A model generated the notes under the pieces. The model was not told where the DNA came from and did not search any database. It saw nothing but the letters and a program-made list of their open reading frames with translations. Positions 15,311 through 24,558 of a stretch of 64,000 bases of DNA are shown piece after piece. A program made the translations under genes and the position numbers. Source of the stretch: an uncultured Oscillospiraceae bacterium (GTDB lineage Bacteria; Bacillota; Clostridia; Oscillospirales; Oscillospiraceae); assembly GCA_934589155.1 (NCBI GenBank), contig CAKTNP010000006.1, positions 1 through 64,000 on the forward strand, given 5' to 3'. The stretch's first letter is position 1; every line of letters starts with the position of its first letter.

Positions 15311-17146
15311 TTAGCCCAGGGGCTCAAAGTCCGCCGCGCCGTGCTTGCACAGGGGGCAGATATAATCCTCGGGCAGGGTGTCGCCCTCATACACATAGCC
15401 GCAGACCTTGCAGACGAAGCCCTTCTTATTCTCGGGCAGAGGCTGGGGCTTGAGCTTTACGTTGTCGAAATAGTAGGCATAGGTCATAGAGGGTCGGTCG
15501 GACAGAGCCTTGGCCTCCGTGACCTCCGCCACAAACAGGGTGTGGGTCCCAAAGTCGGACTGGGAGATCACCCGGGCGGACAGATAGGCGTTGGTGACCC
15601 CAGTGAGATACACCAGGCCGTTTTCGCTCCGGGGCATCTGGGACCCGGCGAACTTGTCCACGTCCCGGCCGGACTGGAAGCCATAGTGCCGGAACAGCTC
15701 AAAGGGAGCGTCCTCCGTCAGCACGGACACGTTGAAGCGGCCGGTCTTGGCGATCATGTCGTGGGTCAGGTTCTGCTTGTTGACGCTGATGAGGACCCGC
15801 ATGGGCTGATCCGTCAGCTGCATCACGGTGTTGACGATACAGCCGTTGTCCTGCTCCCCGTCTCGGGCCGTCAGCAGGAACAGGCCGTAGCTTAGGCGGA
15901 ACATGGCGTTGGGCTCCACGGCCTTGCCGCTGTGCTCCGGCTCCGTCTTGGGCATGGTGTCCAGCAGCTCCCGGACCAGGGCGTCCATCTGGCCCTCCTG
16001 GCTCTCCTTCATGGAAGAGCGAAGGGTGATCTTCGTGTCCAGATAGCGCATAGTCTTGCAGGGCGCCAGGATCTTCGCCATGAGTCCCGCCGCCGTAGGC
16101 GCCCAGGTGCCGTTTTCCAAAAATGCAACGGTCCGGTTCTGCAGATTATGATTTGCAATATCGTGGAGCAGGTTCTCCATGTTGACAAACACCCCCGCAT
16201 TGTATGTAGAGGAGGCAAACACGATATGGCTGAACCGGAAGGCCTCGGCAATGAGATAAGAGGGATGGGTCACGGACACGTCGTACATCCGGACCTTAAT
16301 CCCCTGCTCCGCCAGCTTGCAGGCCAGGATCCCGGCGGCGTTCTCCGTATTGCCGTAAATGGAGCCGTAGGCAATGAGAACGCCGTCCTCCTCCGGGGTA
16401 TAGGTGCTCCAGAGCAGGTACTTGCCGATGAAATGGTTGAGATTCTGCCGCCAGACAAAGCCGTGGAGGGGGCAGATCATGGAAATGGGAATGGAGGAGG
16501 CCTTCTTGAGGATCGCCTGGACCTGGGTGCCGTACTTGCCCACGATGTTGGTATAGTACCGCCGGGCCTCGTCCATGTAATCCCGGTCAAAGTTCACTTC
16601 GTCGGCAAACAGGTGGCCGTCCAGGGCGCCGAAGGTGCCGAAGGCGTCGGCGGAGAAGAGGATCTTCCCCGTGGTCTCATAGGTCATCATGACCTCGGGC
16701 CAGTGGACCATCGGCGCCATGACGAAGGTAAAGTTCAGGCTGCCGGTGGTCAGGGTGTCCCCTTCCTTCACCAGCATCAGCCGTCTGTCCAGATCAAAGG
16801 TGAAGAACTGGCGGATCATTTCGGCCGTCTTTTTGTTGCAGACCACCCGGACCTCGGGATACCGCAGGACCAGGTCCTGAATGGTAGCGGCATGATCCGG
16901 CTCCATGTGGTTGACGATGAGATAATCCAGCTTCCGGCCCCGGAGGCAGTGGGCGATGTTCTCAAAGAACAGGCCGCTGACGGCGTGGTCCACGGTGTCC
17001 ATCACCATGGTCTTTTCATCGTCGATGAAGTACGCGTTATAGGATACCCCGGTGGGGATGGGATATACGTTTTCAAACAGGGCGATCCGGCGGTCGTTTC
17101 CGCCGATCCACACGATACGATCTGTTACATTTCGGGTGCAATACAT
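15311..17146 (-). CDS. Flavodiiron protein with flavin reductase and rubredoxin domains
   Basis: A 611-residue four-module protein expected to reduce O2 or NO in the cytoplasm. Residues 1-250 are the beta-lactamase-like diiron domain with ligands His80, Glu82, Asp84, His148, Asp167 and His228. Residues 256-395 are flavodoxin-like with the FMN loop GSIYGNTE. Residues about 405-560 resemble a flavin reductase domain (FRLSYGLFLLTA; GRFNVSVLTEDAPFELFRHYGFQSG). Residues 577-611 are rubredoxin with Cys579, 582, 597 and 600. The fusion places donor and acceptor centres in one chain. AAAGGAG precedes the ATG. It heads an operon with the FTR-like gene and trxA. Confidence 0.93.
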   Translation of the reverse strand: MYCTRNVTDRIVWIGGNDRRIALFENVYPIPTGVSYNAYFIDDEKTMVMDTVDHAVSGLFFENIAHCLRGRKLDYLIVNHMEPDHAATIQDLVLRYPEVRVVCNKKTAEMIRQFFTFDLDRRLMLVKEGDTLTTGSLNFTFVMAPMVHWPEVMMTYETTGKILFSADAFGTFGALDGHLFADEVNFDRDYMDEARRYYTNIVGKYGTQVQAILKKASSIPISMICPLHGFVWRQNLNHFIGKYLLWSTYTPEEDGVLIAYGSIYGNTENAAGILACKLAEQGIKVRMYDVSVTHPSYLIAEAFRFSHIVFASSTYNAGVFVNMENLLHDIANHNLQNRTVAFLENGTWAPTAAGLMAKILAPCKTMRYLDTKITLRSSMKESQEGQMDALVRELLDTMPKTEPEHSGKAVEPNAMFRLSYGLFLLTARDGEQDNGCIVNTVMQLTDQPMRVLISVNKQNLTHDMIAKTGRFNVSVLTEDAPFELFRHYGFQSGRDVDKFAGSQMPRSENGLVYLTGVTNAYLSARVISQSDFGTHTLFVAEVTEAKALSDRPSMTYAYYFDNVKLKPQPLPENKKGFVCKVCGYVYEGDTLPEDYICPLCKHGAADFEPLG

Positions 17147-17190
17147 TATCTTTCTCCTTTATTGCGAAAAATCATTCTTTCAGGTCAAAT

Positions 17191-17222
17191 ACGAAAACGG
17201 CGCCGCCCGCAGGCAGCGCCGT
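17191..17222 (-). terminator. Terminator after CD1247-like gene
   Basis: Stem ACGGCGCTGCC / GGCGGCGCCGT with loop TGCG on the minus strand, then TTTTCGT; located 29 bases after the stop codon. Confidence 0.8.
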
Positions 17223-17250
17223 CTCTTGCGTGGTTTTGCCCACGGATATT

Positions 17251-17709
17251 TTACTCGTCCTCTTCCTCGGTGGTGAACTCCAGGAGCTCGCCGCAGTTGG
17301 GGCAGACAATGCTGCCGGAATCCAGCTGCTCCTCGTCAAAGTCGATCACTTCGCCGCACTTGCCGCACTGGACCTCATAGACCGTGGTGTCGGAGAAGTC
17401 GTAGCTGTCGTCATCCAGATCCTCCAGCTCGTCGTCCTCATCCTCATCGTCCATATAGAAATCGTCGTCATCGTCATCCTCATCCTCGTCGTCCATGAGG
17501 TAATCCTCAATGGCGTCCAGGTCGGACTCGATCTCGTCCAGCTCGTCGGAAATGGCGATGGTGGTATCCTCCACCTTGTCCACGGTGCTGGTCACATCCC
17601 CCAGCAGATCCACAATGGCCGCCAGGAGCTTGCCCTCCCCGCTGTCGGTCTTGAGCTCCATGCCCTCCATCAGGCCCTTCAAATAGGCGGACTTCTCAGA
17701 AAGCGTCAT
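17251..17709 (-). CDS. CD1247-like protein: acidic linker and C-terminal zinc ribbon
   Basis: A 152-residue protein of unknown function. The N-terminal 70 residues (MTLSEKSAYLKGLMEG...) match the CD1247 N-terminal domain of Clostridia and look helical. A linker at about 72-106 consists almost only of Asp and Glu. The C-terminus has a zinc ribbon, CGKCGE and CPNCGE separated by 16 residues. It lies 29 bases downstream of efp and is followed by a terminator. The combination suggests a scaffold or nucleic-acid-associated factor, but nothing shows its role. Confidence 0.8.
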   Translation of the reverse strand: MTLSEKSAYLKGLMEGMELKTDSGEGKLLAAIVDLLGDVTSTVDKVEDTTIAISDELDEIESDLDAIEDYLMDDEDEDDDDDDFYMDDEDEDDELEDLDDDSYDFSDTTVYEVQCGKCGEVIDFDEEQLDSGSIVCPNCGELLEFTTEEEDE

Positions 17710-17738
17710 GGTAAACCTCCTTATTGTAGGAAACGGAA

Positions 17739-18299
17739 TTATTTCGCCCGGCCCAGATACTCGCCGGTGCGGGTGTCGATGGAGATCTTGTCGCCCTCGT
17801 TGATGAACAGGGGCACCTTGATCTCGGCGCCGGTCTCCACGGTGGCGGGCTTGGTCACGTTGGTGGCGGTGTTGCCGGCGAAGCCGGGCTCGGTGCTGGT
17901 GACCACCAGGTCCACGAAGTTGGGGGGCTCCACGCCGAACACATTGCCCTTGTAAGACATGATTGTGCAGGTGTCGTTCTCCTTCACGAACCGGAAGGCA
18001 TCGTCCAGCACGGACTTGTCGATGGGGGTCAACTCATAGGTCTCCATGTCCATGAAGTAGTACAGATCGCCGTCGTTGTAGGAGTACTCCATCTTCTTCC
18101 GCTCAATGTAAGCGGTGGGGTACTTGTCGTTGGGGTTGAAGGTGGTCTCGGTCACGCCGCCGGTGATGACGTTGCGCATCTTCACACGAACGAAAGCAGC
18201 GCCCTTGCCGGGCTTCACGTGCTGGAACTCGATGATCTGCATCACCTTGCCGTCCATGTCAAAGGTAACGCCGTTTCTGAAATCACTAACAGAAATCAC
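17739..18299 (-). CDS. efp: Elongation factor P
   Basis: A 186-residue factor that helps the ribosome through polyproline stretches. The tip of domain I reads [12 protein letters not shown], with Lys32 at the position that is modified in other bacteria. The usual three OB/KOW-like domains are complete, ending with [18 protein letters not shown]. Neither epmA nor other known modification genes lie nearby. A promoter is placed 64 bases upstream, between efp and the broken Xaa-Pro peptidase gene. Confidence 0.97.
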   Translation of the reverse strand: MISVSDFRNGVTFDMDGKVMQIIEFQHVKPGKGAAFVRVKMRNVITGGVTETTFNPNDKYPTAYIERKKMEYSYNDGDLYYFMDMETYELTPIDKSVLDDAFRFVKENDTCTIMSYKGNVFGVEPPNFVDLVVTSTEPGFAGNTATNVTKPATVETGAEIKVPLFINEGDKISIDTRTGEYLGRAK

Positions 18300-18362
18300 T
18301 CTAATGTCCTCCTAAAGTTTGCCGAAACCGGCTGGATTTTCGATACAAAATATCTCGCTAAC

Positions 18363-18391
18363 AGTTTACCTGATTTCGTCGGATTTTTCAA
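18363..18391 (-). promoter_or_regulatory. Possible promoter of efp
   Basis: TTGAAA (18386-18391) and TAAACT (18363-18368) on the minus strand, 17-base spacer. It lies just after the peptidase gene. Confidence 0.6.
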
Positions 18392-18397
18392 GTCCTA

Positions 18398-19477
18398 TCA
18401 GGATTTTTTCTCGTTCACAATGATAAGATCCTTGGGGCTGTGGGTAATATCCTCGCAGCCGCCCTCCCGGAAGATCACCACGTCCTCGATCCGGACGCCG
18501 AACTTGCCGGGCAGATAGATGCCGGGCTCCGCGGAGCAGGCCGCGCCGGCCTCCATGACCGTCTCGCCGGAGGGGTTGCAGTTGGGGGCCTCGTGGATCT
18601 CCAGACCCACGCTGTGGCCGTAGCCGTGGCCGAAATAGGCACCGTAGCCCGCGTCGGCAATGACCTTCCGGGCGGCACCGTCCACGTCCTTGCCCTGGAC
18701 CCCGGCACGGGAGGCGGCAATGCCGGTCTCCTGGGCCTTCCGCACGGTGTTATAGACCGTCCGCATTTCCTCGGTCACGTAGCCCAGGGCCACGGTACGG
18801 GTCATGTCGGAGCAGTAGCCCTTGTACAGGACGCCGAAGTCCATGGTGATGAAGTCCCCGTCCTGGAGCTTCCGGTCGCCGGGCACGCCGTGGGGCAGGC
18901 TGGTATTAGGGCCGGACACCACGATAGGATCAAAGGACAGGCCGTCGGCACCGTTCTTATACAGGCAGTAGATGAGCTCCGCCAGCAGATCTTTCTCCGT
19001 CATTCCGGCGTGGATCTTGGTCAGGACCTCGGTAAAGGCCTTGTCCGTAATGTTCTGGGCCTCCCGCATGAGCTCCAGCTCCTGGGGCTCCTTGGTGTAG
19101 CGGAACCGGTTGATGGAAGCCTGGCTGGCCACCAGCTTGGCCTTCAGGTTCTCCTCATAGCCCCGGAATTCCGCCACGGTGAGATAGCCTTCCTCAAAGC
19201 CCAGGGTCTTGAGACCGAAGTCCGCAATGGCATCGTTGATCCGGGAGAAATATCCATGCTCCCGGTCCACCATCAGGACCTCCATGCCCTGGATATTCTT
19301 CTGGGCGGACTCGATTTAACGGCTGTCGGTAAAGTACCGGCTGCCCTTCTTGGAGATCACGGCCACGCCCTCGGCAATGTCGAACCCGGCGGCATAGTGG
19401 CGGTTATAGCGGCTGGTCAGCAGCAGGCCGTCCAGCTCCCCATCCAGCAGGGACAAATATTTTTCCATGTTTTTCAC
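18398..19477 (-). pseudogene. Xaa-Pro aminopeptidase (M24B) interrupted by one in-frame TAA
   Basis: Read from GTG 19477 the frame gives 53 codons (MKNMEKYLSLLDGELDGLLL..., ending FTDSR), then TAA at 19316-19318, then IESAQKNIQG and an intact 295-codon frame from 19285. Homologues have FTDSRYIE here, so TAA replaces a Tyr codon. Without it the protein would be about 359 residues with all five M24 metal ligands in MDFG..CSDMTR, GHGYGHSVGLEIHE and EDVV regions. GTG overlaps the yqeG stop (GTGA) and has AGGAGG upstream. Either a real nonsense mutation or a base-call error; a restart at 19285 would lack much of the N-terminal domain. Confidence 0.85.
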
Positions 19478-19977
19478 AGCGTTATCCTCCTGTTTCTAGC
19501 AATAAAAATAAATGGCTTCTCCAGCACGTGGCGGAGACGGAGCCAGATATTGTGAAGGTGCAGAGGCCTAACCAAAATGGAGGTCAGACCGGCGGCGTTG
19601 GCCCCCAGGGTGTCCGTAAAGATCTGGTCCCCGGCCAGAGCCGCCTCCCAGGGCTTGCAACCGTAGCGCCGGAGGCACTGACGGATTCCCCGGGAAAAGG
19701 GCTTCTTGGCTCTGGTGACATAGGGCAGGCCCCAGCTTGTGCACAGGGTTGGCACCCGGGGCTTTTTGCTGTTGGACACCACGCAGAGCTGCACGTCGGA
19801 GCTTAGCATCTCTCGGATCCACCGGGCCATTTCCGGCGTGGGAGTGTTTGTGGTATAGGGCACGATGGTATTGTCAAAATCCAGCATCAGAAGCCGGATC
19901 CCCCGGTCCCGCAGGAACTGCGGGGTCAGCTCGGTCAAGGCCTCCGCCTCCACCCGAGGCAGCAATGAAAACGCCAT
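19474..19977 (-). CDS. yqeG: YqeG family HAD-IIIA phosphatase
   Basis: A 167-residue HAD hydrolase. Motif I is LDFDNTIVPY, motif II VVSNSKKPR, motif III the Lys in RAKKPF, and motif IV GDQIFTDTLGAN. YqeG relatives are related to phosphatidylglycerophosphate phosphatases, but the substrate here is not known. The ATG at 19977 is preceded by GGGAG; a GTG two codons upstream is less likely. It heads the unit with the peptidase gene, whose GTG overlaps its stop. Confidence 0.9.
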   Translation of the reverse strand: MAFSLLPRVEAEALTELTPQFLRDRGIRLLMLDFDNTIVPYTTNTPTPEMARWIREMLSSDVQLCVVSNSKKPRVPTLCTSWGLPYVTRAKKPFSRGIRQCLRRYGCKPWEAALAGDQIFTDTLGANAAGLTSILVRPLHLHNIWLRLRHVLEKPFIFIARNRRITL

Positions 19978-20023
19978 AAGCACTCCCCTGTCCGTTCATT
20001 TGGGCACGCTGCCCAACTGTGAT

Positions 20024-20052
20024 ATTATAGCACAAAGCTCCTACCTTGTCTA
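20024..20052 (-). promoter_or_regulatory. Promoter of yqeG
   Basis: TAGACA (20047-20052) and TATAAT (20024-20029) on the minus strand, 17-base spacer. Confidence 0.78.
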
Positions 20053-20074
20053 TGAAAACCCACCAAAAAACAGG

Positions 20075-20112
20075 AAAATCCCCATGCAGCGGACTGCATG
20101 GGGATTGGTTTC
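20075..20112 (-). terminator. Terminator of rpsU
   Basis: Perfect 13-base stem AATCCCCATGCAG / CTGCATGGGGATT with loop TCCG; the T tract after it is short (TTTT). Confidence 0.82.
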
Positions 20113-20125
20113 TACGATCCGGAAA

Positions 20126-20308
20126 TCAATAGAACTTTCTCTTGTTCTTACGAGCAGCCTCGGACTTCTGCTTCCGCTTCAGGCTGGGGCTCACGTAATG
20201 CTCTCTCTTCTTAACCTCAGCGATAACGCCTTCCTTGGCGCAGCTGCGCTTAAATCTTCTCAGAGCGCTCTCCAGAGACTCGTTCTCTTTCACGCGAATT
20301 TCAGACAT
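20126..20308 (-). CDS. rpsU: 30S ribosomal protein S21
   Basis: A 60-residue basic protein of the small subunit. It begins [21 protein letters not shown] and ends with the Lys/Arg-rich [15 protein letters not shown], as expected for S21. The ATG at 20308 follows GGAGGGAGGG. It is a single-gene unit with a perfect SigA promoter and a strong hairpin, so it should be highly transcribed. Confidence 0.97.
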   Translation of the reverse strand: MSEIRVKENESLESALRRFKRSCAKEGVIAEVKKREHYVSPSLKRKQKSEAARKNKRKFY

Positions 20309-20379
20309 TGATTTCCCTCCCTCCGCCGCACCCGGTTCGATCCAGAGTGCTTTCAGGGCCAAATTTCATGGCTTATTGG

Positions 20380-20408
20380 ATTATATCCTATATATCGTAA
20401 ATTGTCAA
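20380..20408 (-). promoter_or_regulatory. Promoter of rpsU
   Basis: Perfect TTGACA (20403-20408) and TATAAT (20380-20385) on the minus strand with a 17-base spacer; the leader is about 65 bases. Confidence 0.92.
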
Positions 20409-20459
20409 TAGAATACTCACAGAATTTGGTATAATTTTGTGATTTCTGACACAGGGGCT

Positions 20460-22955
20460 TTATTTTACGATCAGGTTCACCAGTTTATTCTTGACGACGA
20501 TGGTCTTGACCACGCTGCCGCCCTGCTTTTCCAGGAACTTGGCCACCTTTTCGTCGGTCTTGGCCTTCTCCACCACCACGTCATCAGGGGTGTCGGCCTC
20601 CACGTGAATGGTGCCCCGGAGCTTGCCGTTGACCTGGACCGCCATGTCGATCTCGGCGTCCCGGCACTTGGCCTCCTCATACTCCGGCCACCGGGACACG
20701 GAGCAGTAGCCCTCAAAGCCGTGGATCTGCCACAGTTCGTCGGTCATGTGTGGCGCCACGGGGCTCAGCAGCTGCAGCAGGGTCTTCAGCTCCGCCCGGT
20801 TGCAGCCCTTGTCGCTGAGCTGGTTCACCAGGCTCATAAGGGCGGCAATGCCGGTATTGGGCTTCAGGTTGTCATAGTCATAGGAGACCTTTTTGATGGT
20901 CTTGTGCATGAGAGACATGTTGGTCTTGGAGTACTCGATCTCCTGATCGGTCACGGTCTCCGCCAGGTTCCAGACCTTGTCCAGAAACCGCTTGCAGCCC
21001 TTCACGGCCTCGTCGGACCAGGTGGCGGTCTTTTCAAAGTCGCCGATGAACATGATATAGGTCCGCATGGTGTCGGCGCCGTAGGCGTTGATGACGTCCG
21101 TGGGGTTGACCACGTTACCCAGGGACTTGGACATCTTTACGGCGGGCCGCAGGGCGTCGGCGCCGTACTTCCGCTGCATCTCGTCCTTCTCCTCCTGGGT
21201 GTTGAAGTTGCCGATGTAGTGGGGGTTCTTGCCCAGGATCATGCCGTGGCTGGTCCGCTTGGCATAGGGCTCCTTGGTGGGCACCACGCCGATGTCGTAG
21301 AGGAACTTATGCCAGAACCGAGAATAGAGCAGATGCAGGGTGGTATGCTCCATGCCGCCGTTGTACCAGTCCACGGGAGACCAGTACTTGAGGGCCTCAG
21401 GAGAGGCCAGAGCCTCGTCATTGTGGGGGTCCATATACCGCAGGAAGTACCAGGAGGAACCGGCCCACTGGGGCATGGTGTCCGTCTCCCGCTTGGCGGG
21501 GCCGCCGCACTGGGGGCAGGTGGTATTGACCCAGTCCGTCATGGCGGACAGAGGGCTTTCGCCATCGTCGGTGGGCTCATAGCTCTCCACATCCGGCAGG
21601 AGCAGGGGCAGCTGATCCTCCGGCAGGGCCACGGGGCCGCACTTGGGGCAGTGGACGATGGGAATGGGCTCGCCCCAGTACCGCTGACGGGAGAACACCC
21701 AGTCCCGGAGCTTGTAGTTGACCTTGGGCTCGCCGATGCCGTTTTCCTTCAGCCACTTGGTCATCTCGGGGATGGCCTGTTTTACGGTCAGACCGTTCAG
21801 GAACCCAGAATTAACCATAATGCCGGTGTCGTCCTTCAGGGTGAAGGCCGCTTCCTGCACATTGCCGCCCTTGACCACCTCCACGATGTCACAGCCGAAC
21901 TTCTTGGCGAACTCCCAGTCCCGGTCGTCGTGGGCCGGCACGGCCATGATGGCGCCGGTGCCGTAGGTGGACAGTACATAATCGGAAATAAAAATGGGGA
22001 TCTCTTTCCCGTTGACTGGGTTGATGCCCATGACGCCCATAAGCTTCACGCCGGTCTTTTCCTTGTTCAGCTCCGTCCGCTCCATGTCGCTCTTGGCGGC
22101 GGCGGCAGCCTGATAAGCCTTGACCTCATCGGCATTCTGGAGTCTGTCCATCCACTTGGCGATCAGGGCGTGCTCCGGGGACAGGACCATATAGGTAGCA
22201 CCGAACAGGGTGTCGGGCCGGGTGGTGTACACCAGGATCTCGTCGCCCAGGGTGGACTTGAACTTCACCTCGGCGCCGTGGCTCCGACCGATCCAGTTCT
22301 TCTGCTGGGTCTTGACCCGCTCGATGTAGTCCACGTCGTCCAGATCATCAATGAGCCGGTCGGCATACTTGGTGATCCGCAGCATCCACTGGCTCTTTTC
22401 CTTCCGGATGACGGAAGCGCCGCAGCGCTCGCAGACGCCCTCCACCACCTCTTCGTTGGCCAGGACGCATTTGCAGCTGGTGCACCAGTTCACGGGCATC
22501 TTGGCCTTATAGGCCAGGCCGTGCTTGAACAGCTGCAGGAAGATCCACTGGGTCCACTTGAAGTACTTGGGATCCGTGGTGTTGATCTCCCGGTCCCAGT
22601 CGAAGGAATAGCCCAGGGCCTTCAGCTGGCTGCGGAAGTTGGCCACGTTCTGCTCCGTGACCTCCCGGGGATGTACATGGTTCTTGATGGCGTAATTCTC
22701 AGTGGGCAGGCCAAAGGCGTCATAGCCCATGGGGAACAGCACGTTCTTGCCCTCCATCCGCTTCTTCCGAGCCACGATGTCCATGGCAGTGTAGGGCCGG
22801 GGATGGCCGACGTGCAGGCCCGCGCCGGAGGGATACGGGAACTCCACCAGGGCGTAGAACTTCTCCTTCTCGCCGCCGTTTTCTGCGGCATAGAGCTTTT
22901 CGTCCTCCCAGATCTTATGCCATTTTTTCTCAATGGCGGTAAAATCGTACTGCAT
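20460..22955 (-). CDS. leuS: Leucine--tRNA ligase
   Basis: An 831-residue class I synthetase. HIGH-type motif HVGH is at 48-51 after YPSGAGL, a zinc module CTSCKC...CERCG lies near residue 155, the CP1 editing domain holds [14 protein letters not shown], and KMSKS is in [12 protein letters not shown]. No T-box precedes it, unlike valS and cysE: it is the last gene of the long smc-leuS run, 15 bases after rsfS. A clear terminator after the stop was not seen. Confidence 0.97.
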   Translation of the reverse strand: MQYDFTAIEKKWHKIWEDEKLYAAENGGEKEKFYALVEFPYPSGAGLHVGHPRPYTAMDIVARKKRMEGKNVLFPMGYDAFGLPTENYAIKNHVHPREVTEQNVANFRSQLKALGYSFDWDREINTTDPKYFKWTQWIFLQLFKHGLAYKAKMPVNWCTSCKCVLANEEVVEGVCERCGASVIRKEKSQWMLRITKYADRLIDDLDDVDYIERVKTQQKNWIGRSHGAEVKFKSTLGDEILVYTTRPDTLFGATYMVLSPEHALIAKWMDRLQNADEVKAYQAAAAAKSDMERTELNKEKTGVKLMGVMGINPVNGKEIPIFISDYVLSTYGTGAIMAVPAHDDRDWEFAKKFGCDIVEVVKGGNVQEAAFTLKDDTGIMVNSGFLNGLTVKQAIPEMTKWLKENGIGEPKVNYKLRDWVFSRQRYWGEPIPIVHCPKCGPVALPEDQLPLLLPDVESYEPTDDGESPLSAMTDWVNTTCPQCGGPAKRETDTMPQWAGSSWYFLRYMDPHNDEALASPEALKYWSPVDWYNGGMEHTTLHLLYSRFWHKFLYDIGVVPTKEPYAKRTSHGMILGKNPHYIGNFNTQEEKDEMQRKYGADALRPAVKMSKSLGNVVNPTDVINAYGADTMRTYIMFIGDFEKTATWSDEAVKGCKRFLDKVWNLAETVTDQEIEYSKTNMSLMHKTIKKVSYDYDNLKPNTGIAALMSLVNQLSDKGCNRAELKTLLQLLSPVAPHMTDELWQIHGFEGYCSVSRWPEYEEAKCRDAEIDMAVQVNGKLRGTIHVEADTPDDVVVEKAKTDEKVAKFLEKQGGSVVKTIVVKNKLVNLIVK

Positions 22956-22970
22956 TTTTCTAACCTCTCT

Positions 22971-23333
22971 TTACTCCTGCGGTAAAATATCCTCCGTCGG
23001 AACGACCTCCGCGTCGCTCCACAGACGTTCCAGATCATAAAACTTCCGAGCCTCGTCGGTGAACACGTGGACTACCACACAGCCAAAGTCAATGAGCTCC
23101 CAGGTGTTGCCCCGGTGGCCCTCCCGGCCCAGCATGGTCTCCCCCATGTCCTCCAGCACCTGCTCGGTGTAGTCACACAGGGTCTTGACATGGGTGTTGG
23201 AGGTACCGGTGCAGATGACAAAATAGTCCGCCAGGCTGGAAATATCTCCGATCTTCAGCAGCTTCACGCCTACGCCCTTTTTGCTGTCCAGGGCCCGGAA
23301 TGCGGCATATGCCAGTTCTTTGGGTGTATGCAT
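22971..23333 (-). CDS. rsfS: Ribosomal silencing factor RsfS
   Basis: A 120-residue protein that binds L14 on the large subunit and blocks subunit joining in starved cells. Family marks are DISSLADYFVICTGTSNTHV, GHRGNTWELIDFGCVVVHVF and YDLERLW. The ATG at 23333 has AAAGGAA upstream. The neighbours nadD/yqeK before and leuS after give the common Firmicutes order. Confidence 0.95.
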   Translation of the reverse strand: MHTPKELAYAAFRALDSKKGVGVKLLKIGDISSLADYFVICTGTSNTHVKTLCDYTEQVLEDMGETMLGREGHRGNTWELIDFGCVVVHVFTDEARKFYDLERLWSDAEVVPTEDILPQE

Positions 23334-23355
23334 AGGTTCGTTCCTTTCTGTTTTC

Positions 23356-24528
23356 TCATTTGGAAAGCTGCCGAATGGCAGCCTCGGAATCGGGGCTGAC
23401 ACAGCGGCCGTCCCGGCGCAGGACCTCCGCCGACATACGGATTCCCAGGCACACTGCGGCGTCCAGGTCCGTAAAGGCCAGTCGCCGCAGCTCCTCCACC
23501 CCGTCAAAACTCCGGTTTGGCTCCATGTAATCCGCGGTATAAATGATCTTCTCCAGGAGGTTCATTCCCGCCTTGCCCGTGGTGTGCCAGCGTATGGCAC
23601 TGCACACCCGGTCATTTTCTCCGAAGATCCGTCGGGCCGCCGCCGCGCCAGTAATGGCATGGAGGATCTTGGGATTATTCTTGGAAAAATCGTCTAATAC
23701 TATACCATATTCCCGGCACAATATCAACTGCTGTTCCGGGGACAGAAGCTTTGTAATATCGTGGAGCAGTCCCGCCCGCTGGGCATCTACCGGGTCGGCT
23801 CCAAACCGGTTGGCAAGTTCCACCGCCGTATGGCTGACCCCCAAAACGTGGGCTACCCGCTTTTCTGCCAGGAGCCTGCAGACCTCCGCCTCCAGCTCCT
23901 CCATGGATAGATTCTTTCGGTCCCGGTCTACGCCGTAAAGGCCGTGATCCATCACATATCGGTAGGCTTCAGGGCACATCAGACTCTCGCCGCAGCCGAA
24001 TACCAGCATCCGCCGCAGCTCCGTAGAGGACAGGGGGATGAAATCATTTTCTACGAAGGTCACTTTGGCTCCCAGATCCAGCCGCAGCTGCTCCGCCTGA
24101 GCCCTCATTTCCTCCCAGTGCTTGCCGGAGCGGTACAGCACCGCCAGAGAGGCCTTTTTGCAGATCTCCTCCGGGTGATACCATGTGGGAAAGCTGCGGA
24201 ACATATCCGTTCCCATGAGCAGCACCAGCTCATCCTCCGGGTATCGCTTCGCCAGGTCCGCCACCGTGTCGGCAGTGTAGCTGACGCCGCCCCGGCGCAG
24301 CTCCATGTCACAGACCTCCGCCTTGGGAATGTCCGCCGCCGAAAGCCGCAGCAGCTGCAGCCGGGTCTCCCCGTCCAGGACCTCTTCCGCCCCCTTGTGG
24401 GGCGGAAGAGCATCCGGGATCAGCAGCAGCCGGTCCAGCGACAAACGTTCGATGGCCTCCCGGGCCGCCAGCATGTGGCCCCGGTGGGGCGGGTTAAAGG
24501 TCCCTCCGTAAATGCCGATTCTCCCCAT
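23356..24528 (-). CDS. nadD: Fusion of nicotinate-nucleotide adenylyltransferase and YqeK HD phosphohydrolase
   Basis: A 390-residue fusion. Residues 1-200 are NadD, which adenylates nicotinate mononucleotide on the way to NAD: GGTFNPPHRGHM with the HxGH motif, and LSSTELRRM for the ISSTxxR motif. Residues about 205-390 are YqeK, an HD-domain protein known in other Firmicutes as a diadenosine tetraphosphatase, with LLHDITK and the RWHTTGKAGM helix. In Bacillus the two are separate adjacent genes. No internal stop or ribosome site is obvious at the joint. Confidence 0.94.
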   Translation of the reverse strand: MGRIGIYGGTFNPPHRGHMLAAREAIERLSLDRLLLIPDALPPHKGAEEVLDGETRLQLLRLSAADIPKAEVCDMELRRGGVSYTADTVADLAKRYPEDELVLLMGTDMFRSFPTWYHPEEICKKASLAVLYRSGKHWEEMRAQAEQLRLDLGAKVTFVENDFIPLSSTELRRMLVFGCGESLMCPEAYRYVMDHGLYGVDRDRKNLSMEELEAEVCRLLAEKRVAHVLGVSHTAVELANRFGADPVDAQRAGLLHDITKLLSPEQQLILCREYGIVLDDFSKNNPKILHAITGAAAARRIFGENDRVCSAIRWHTTGKAGMNLLEKIIYTADYMEPNRSFDGVEELRRLAFTDLDAAVCLGIRMSAEVLRRDGRCVSPDSEAAIRQLSK

Positions 24529-24558
24529 GGATGTGCCCCCGCTTTCCTGATCTTAAAA

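Noticed and set aside
17390..17520. Simple repeat of TCC/TCG-type triplets
   Set aside because: It is the coding sequence for the acidic run of the CD1247-like protein, in frame and not an independent DNA repeat.
20325..20345. GGTTCGATCC, similar to a tRNA T loop
   Set aside because: No acceptor, D or anticodon arm can be formed around it; it is in the rpsU leader.
20439..22985. An 848-codon frame opposite leuS
   Set aside because: Antisense shadow of leuS; same cause as above, no start signal.
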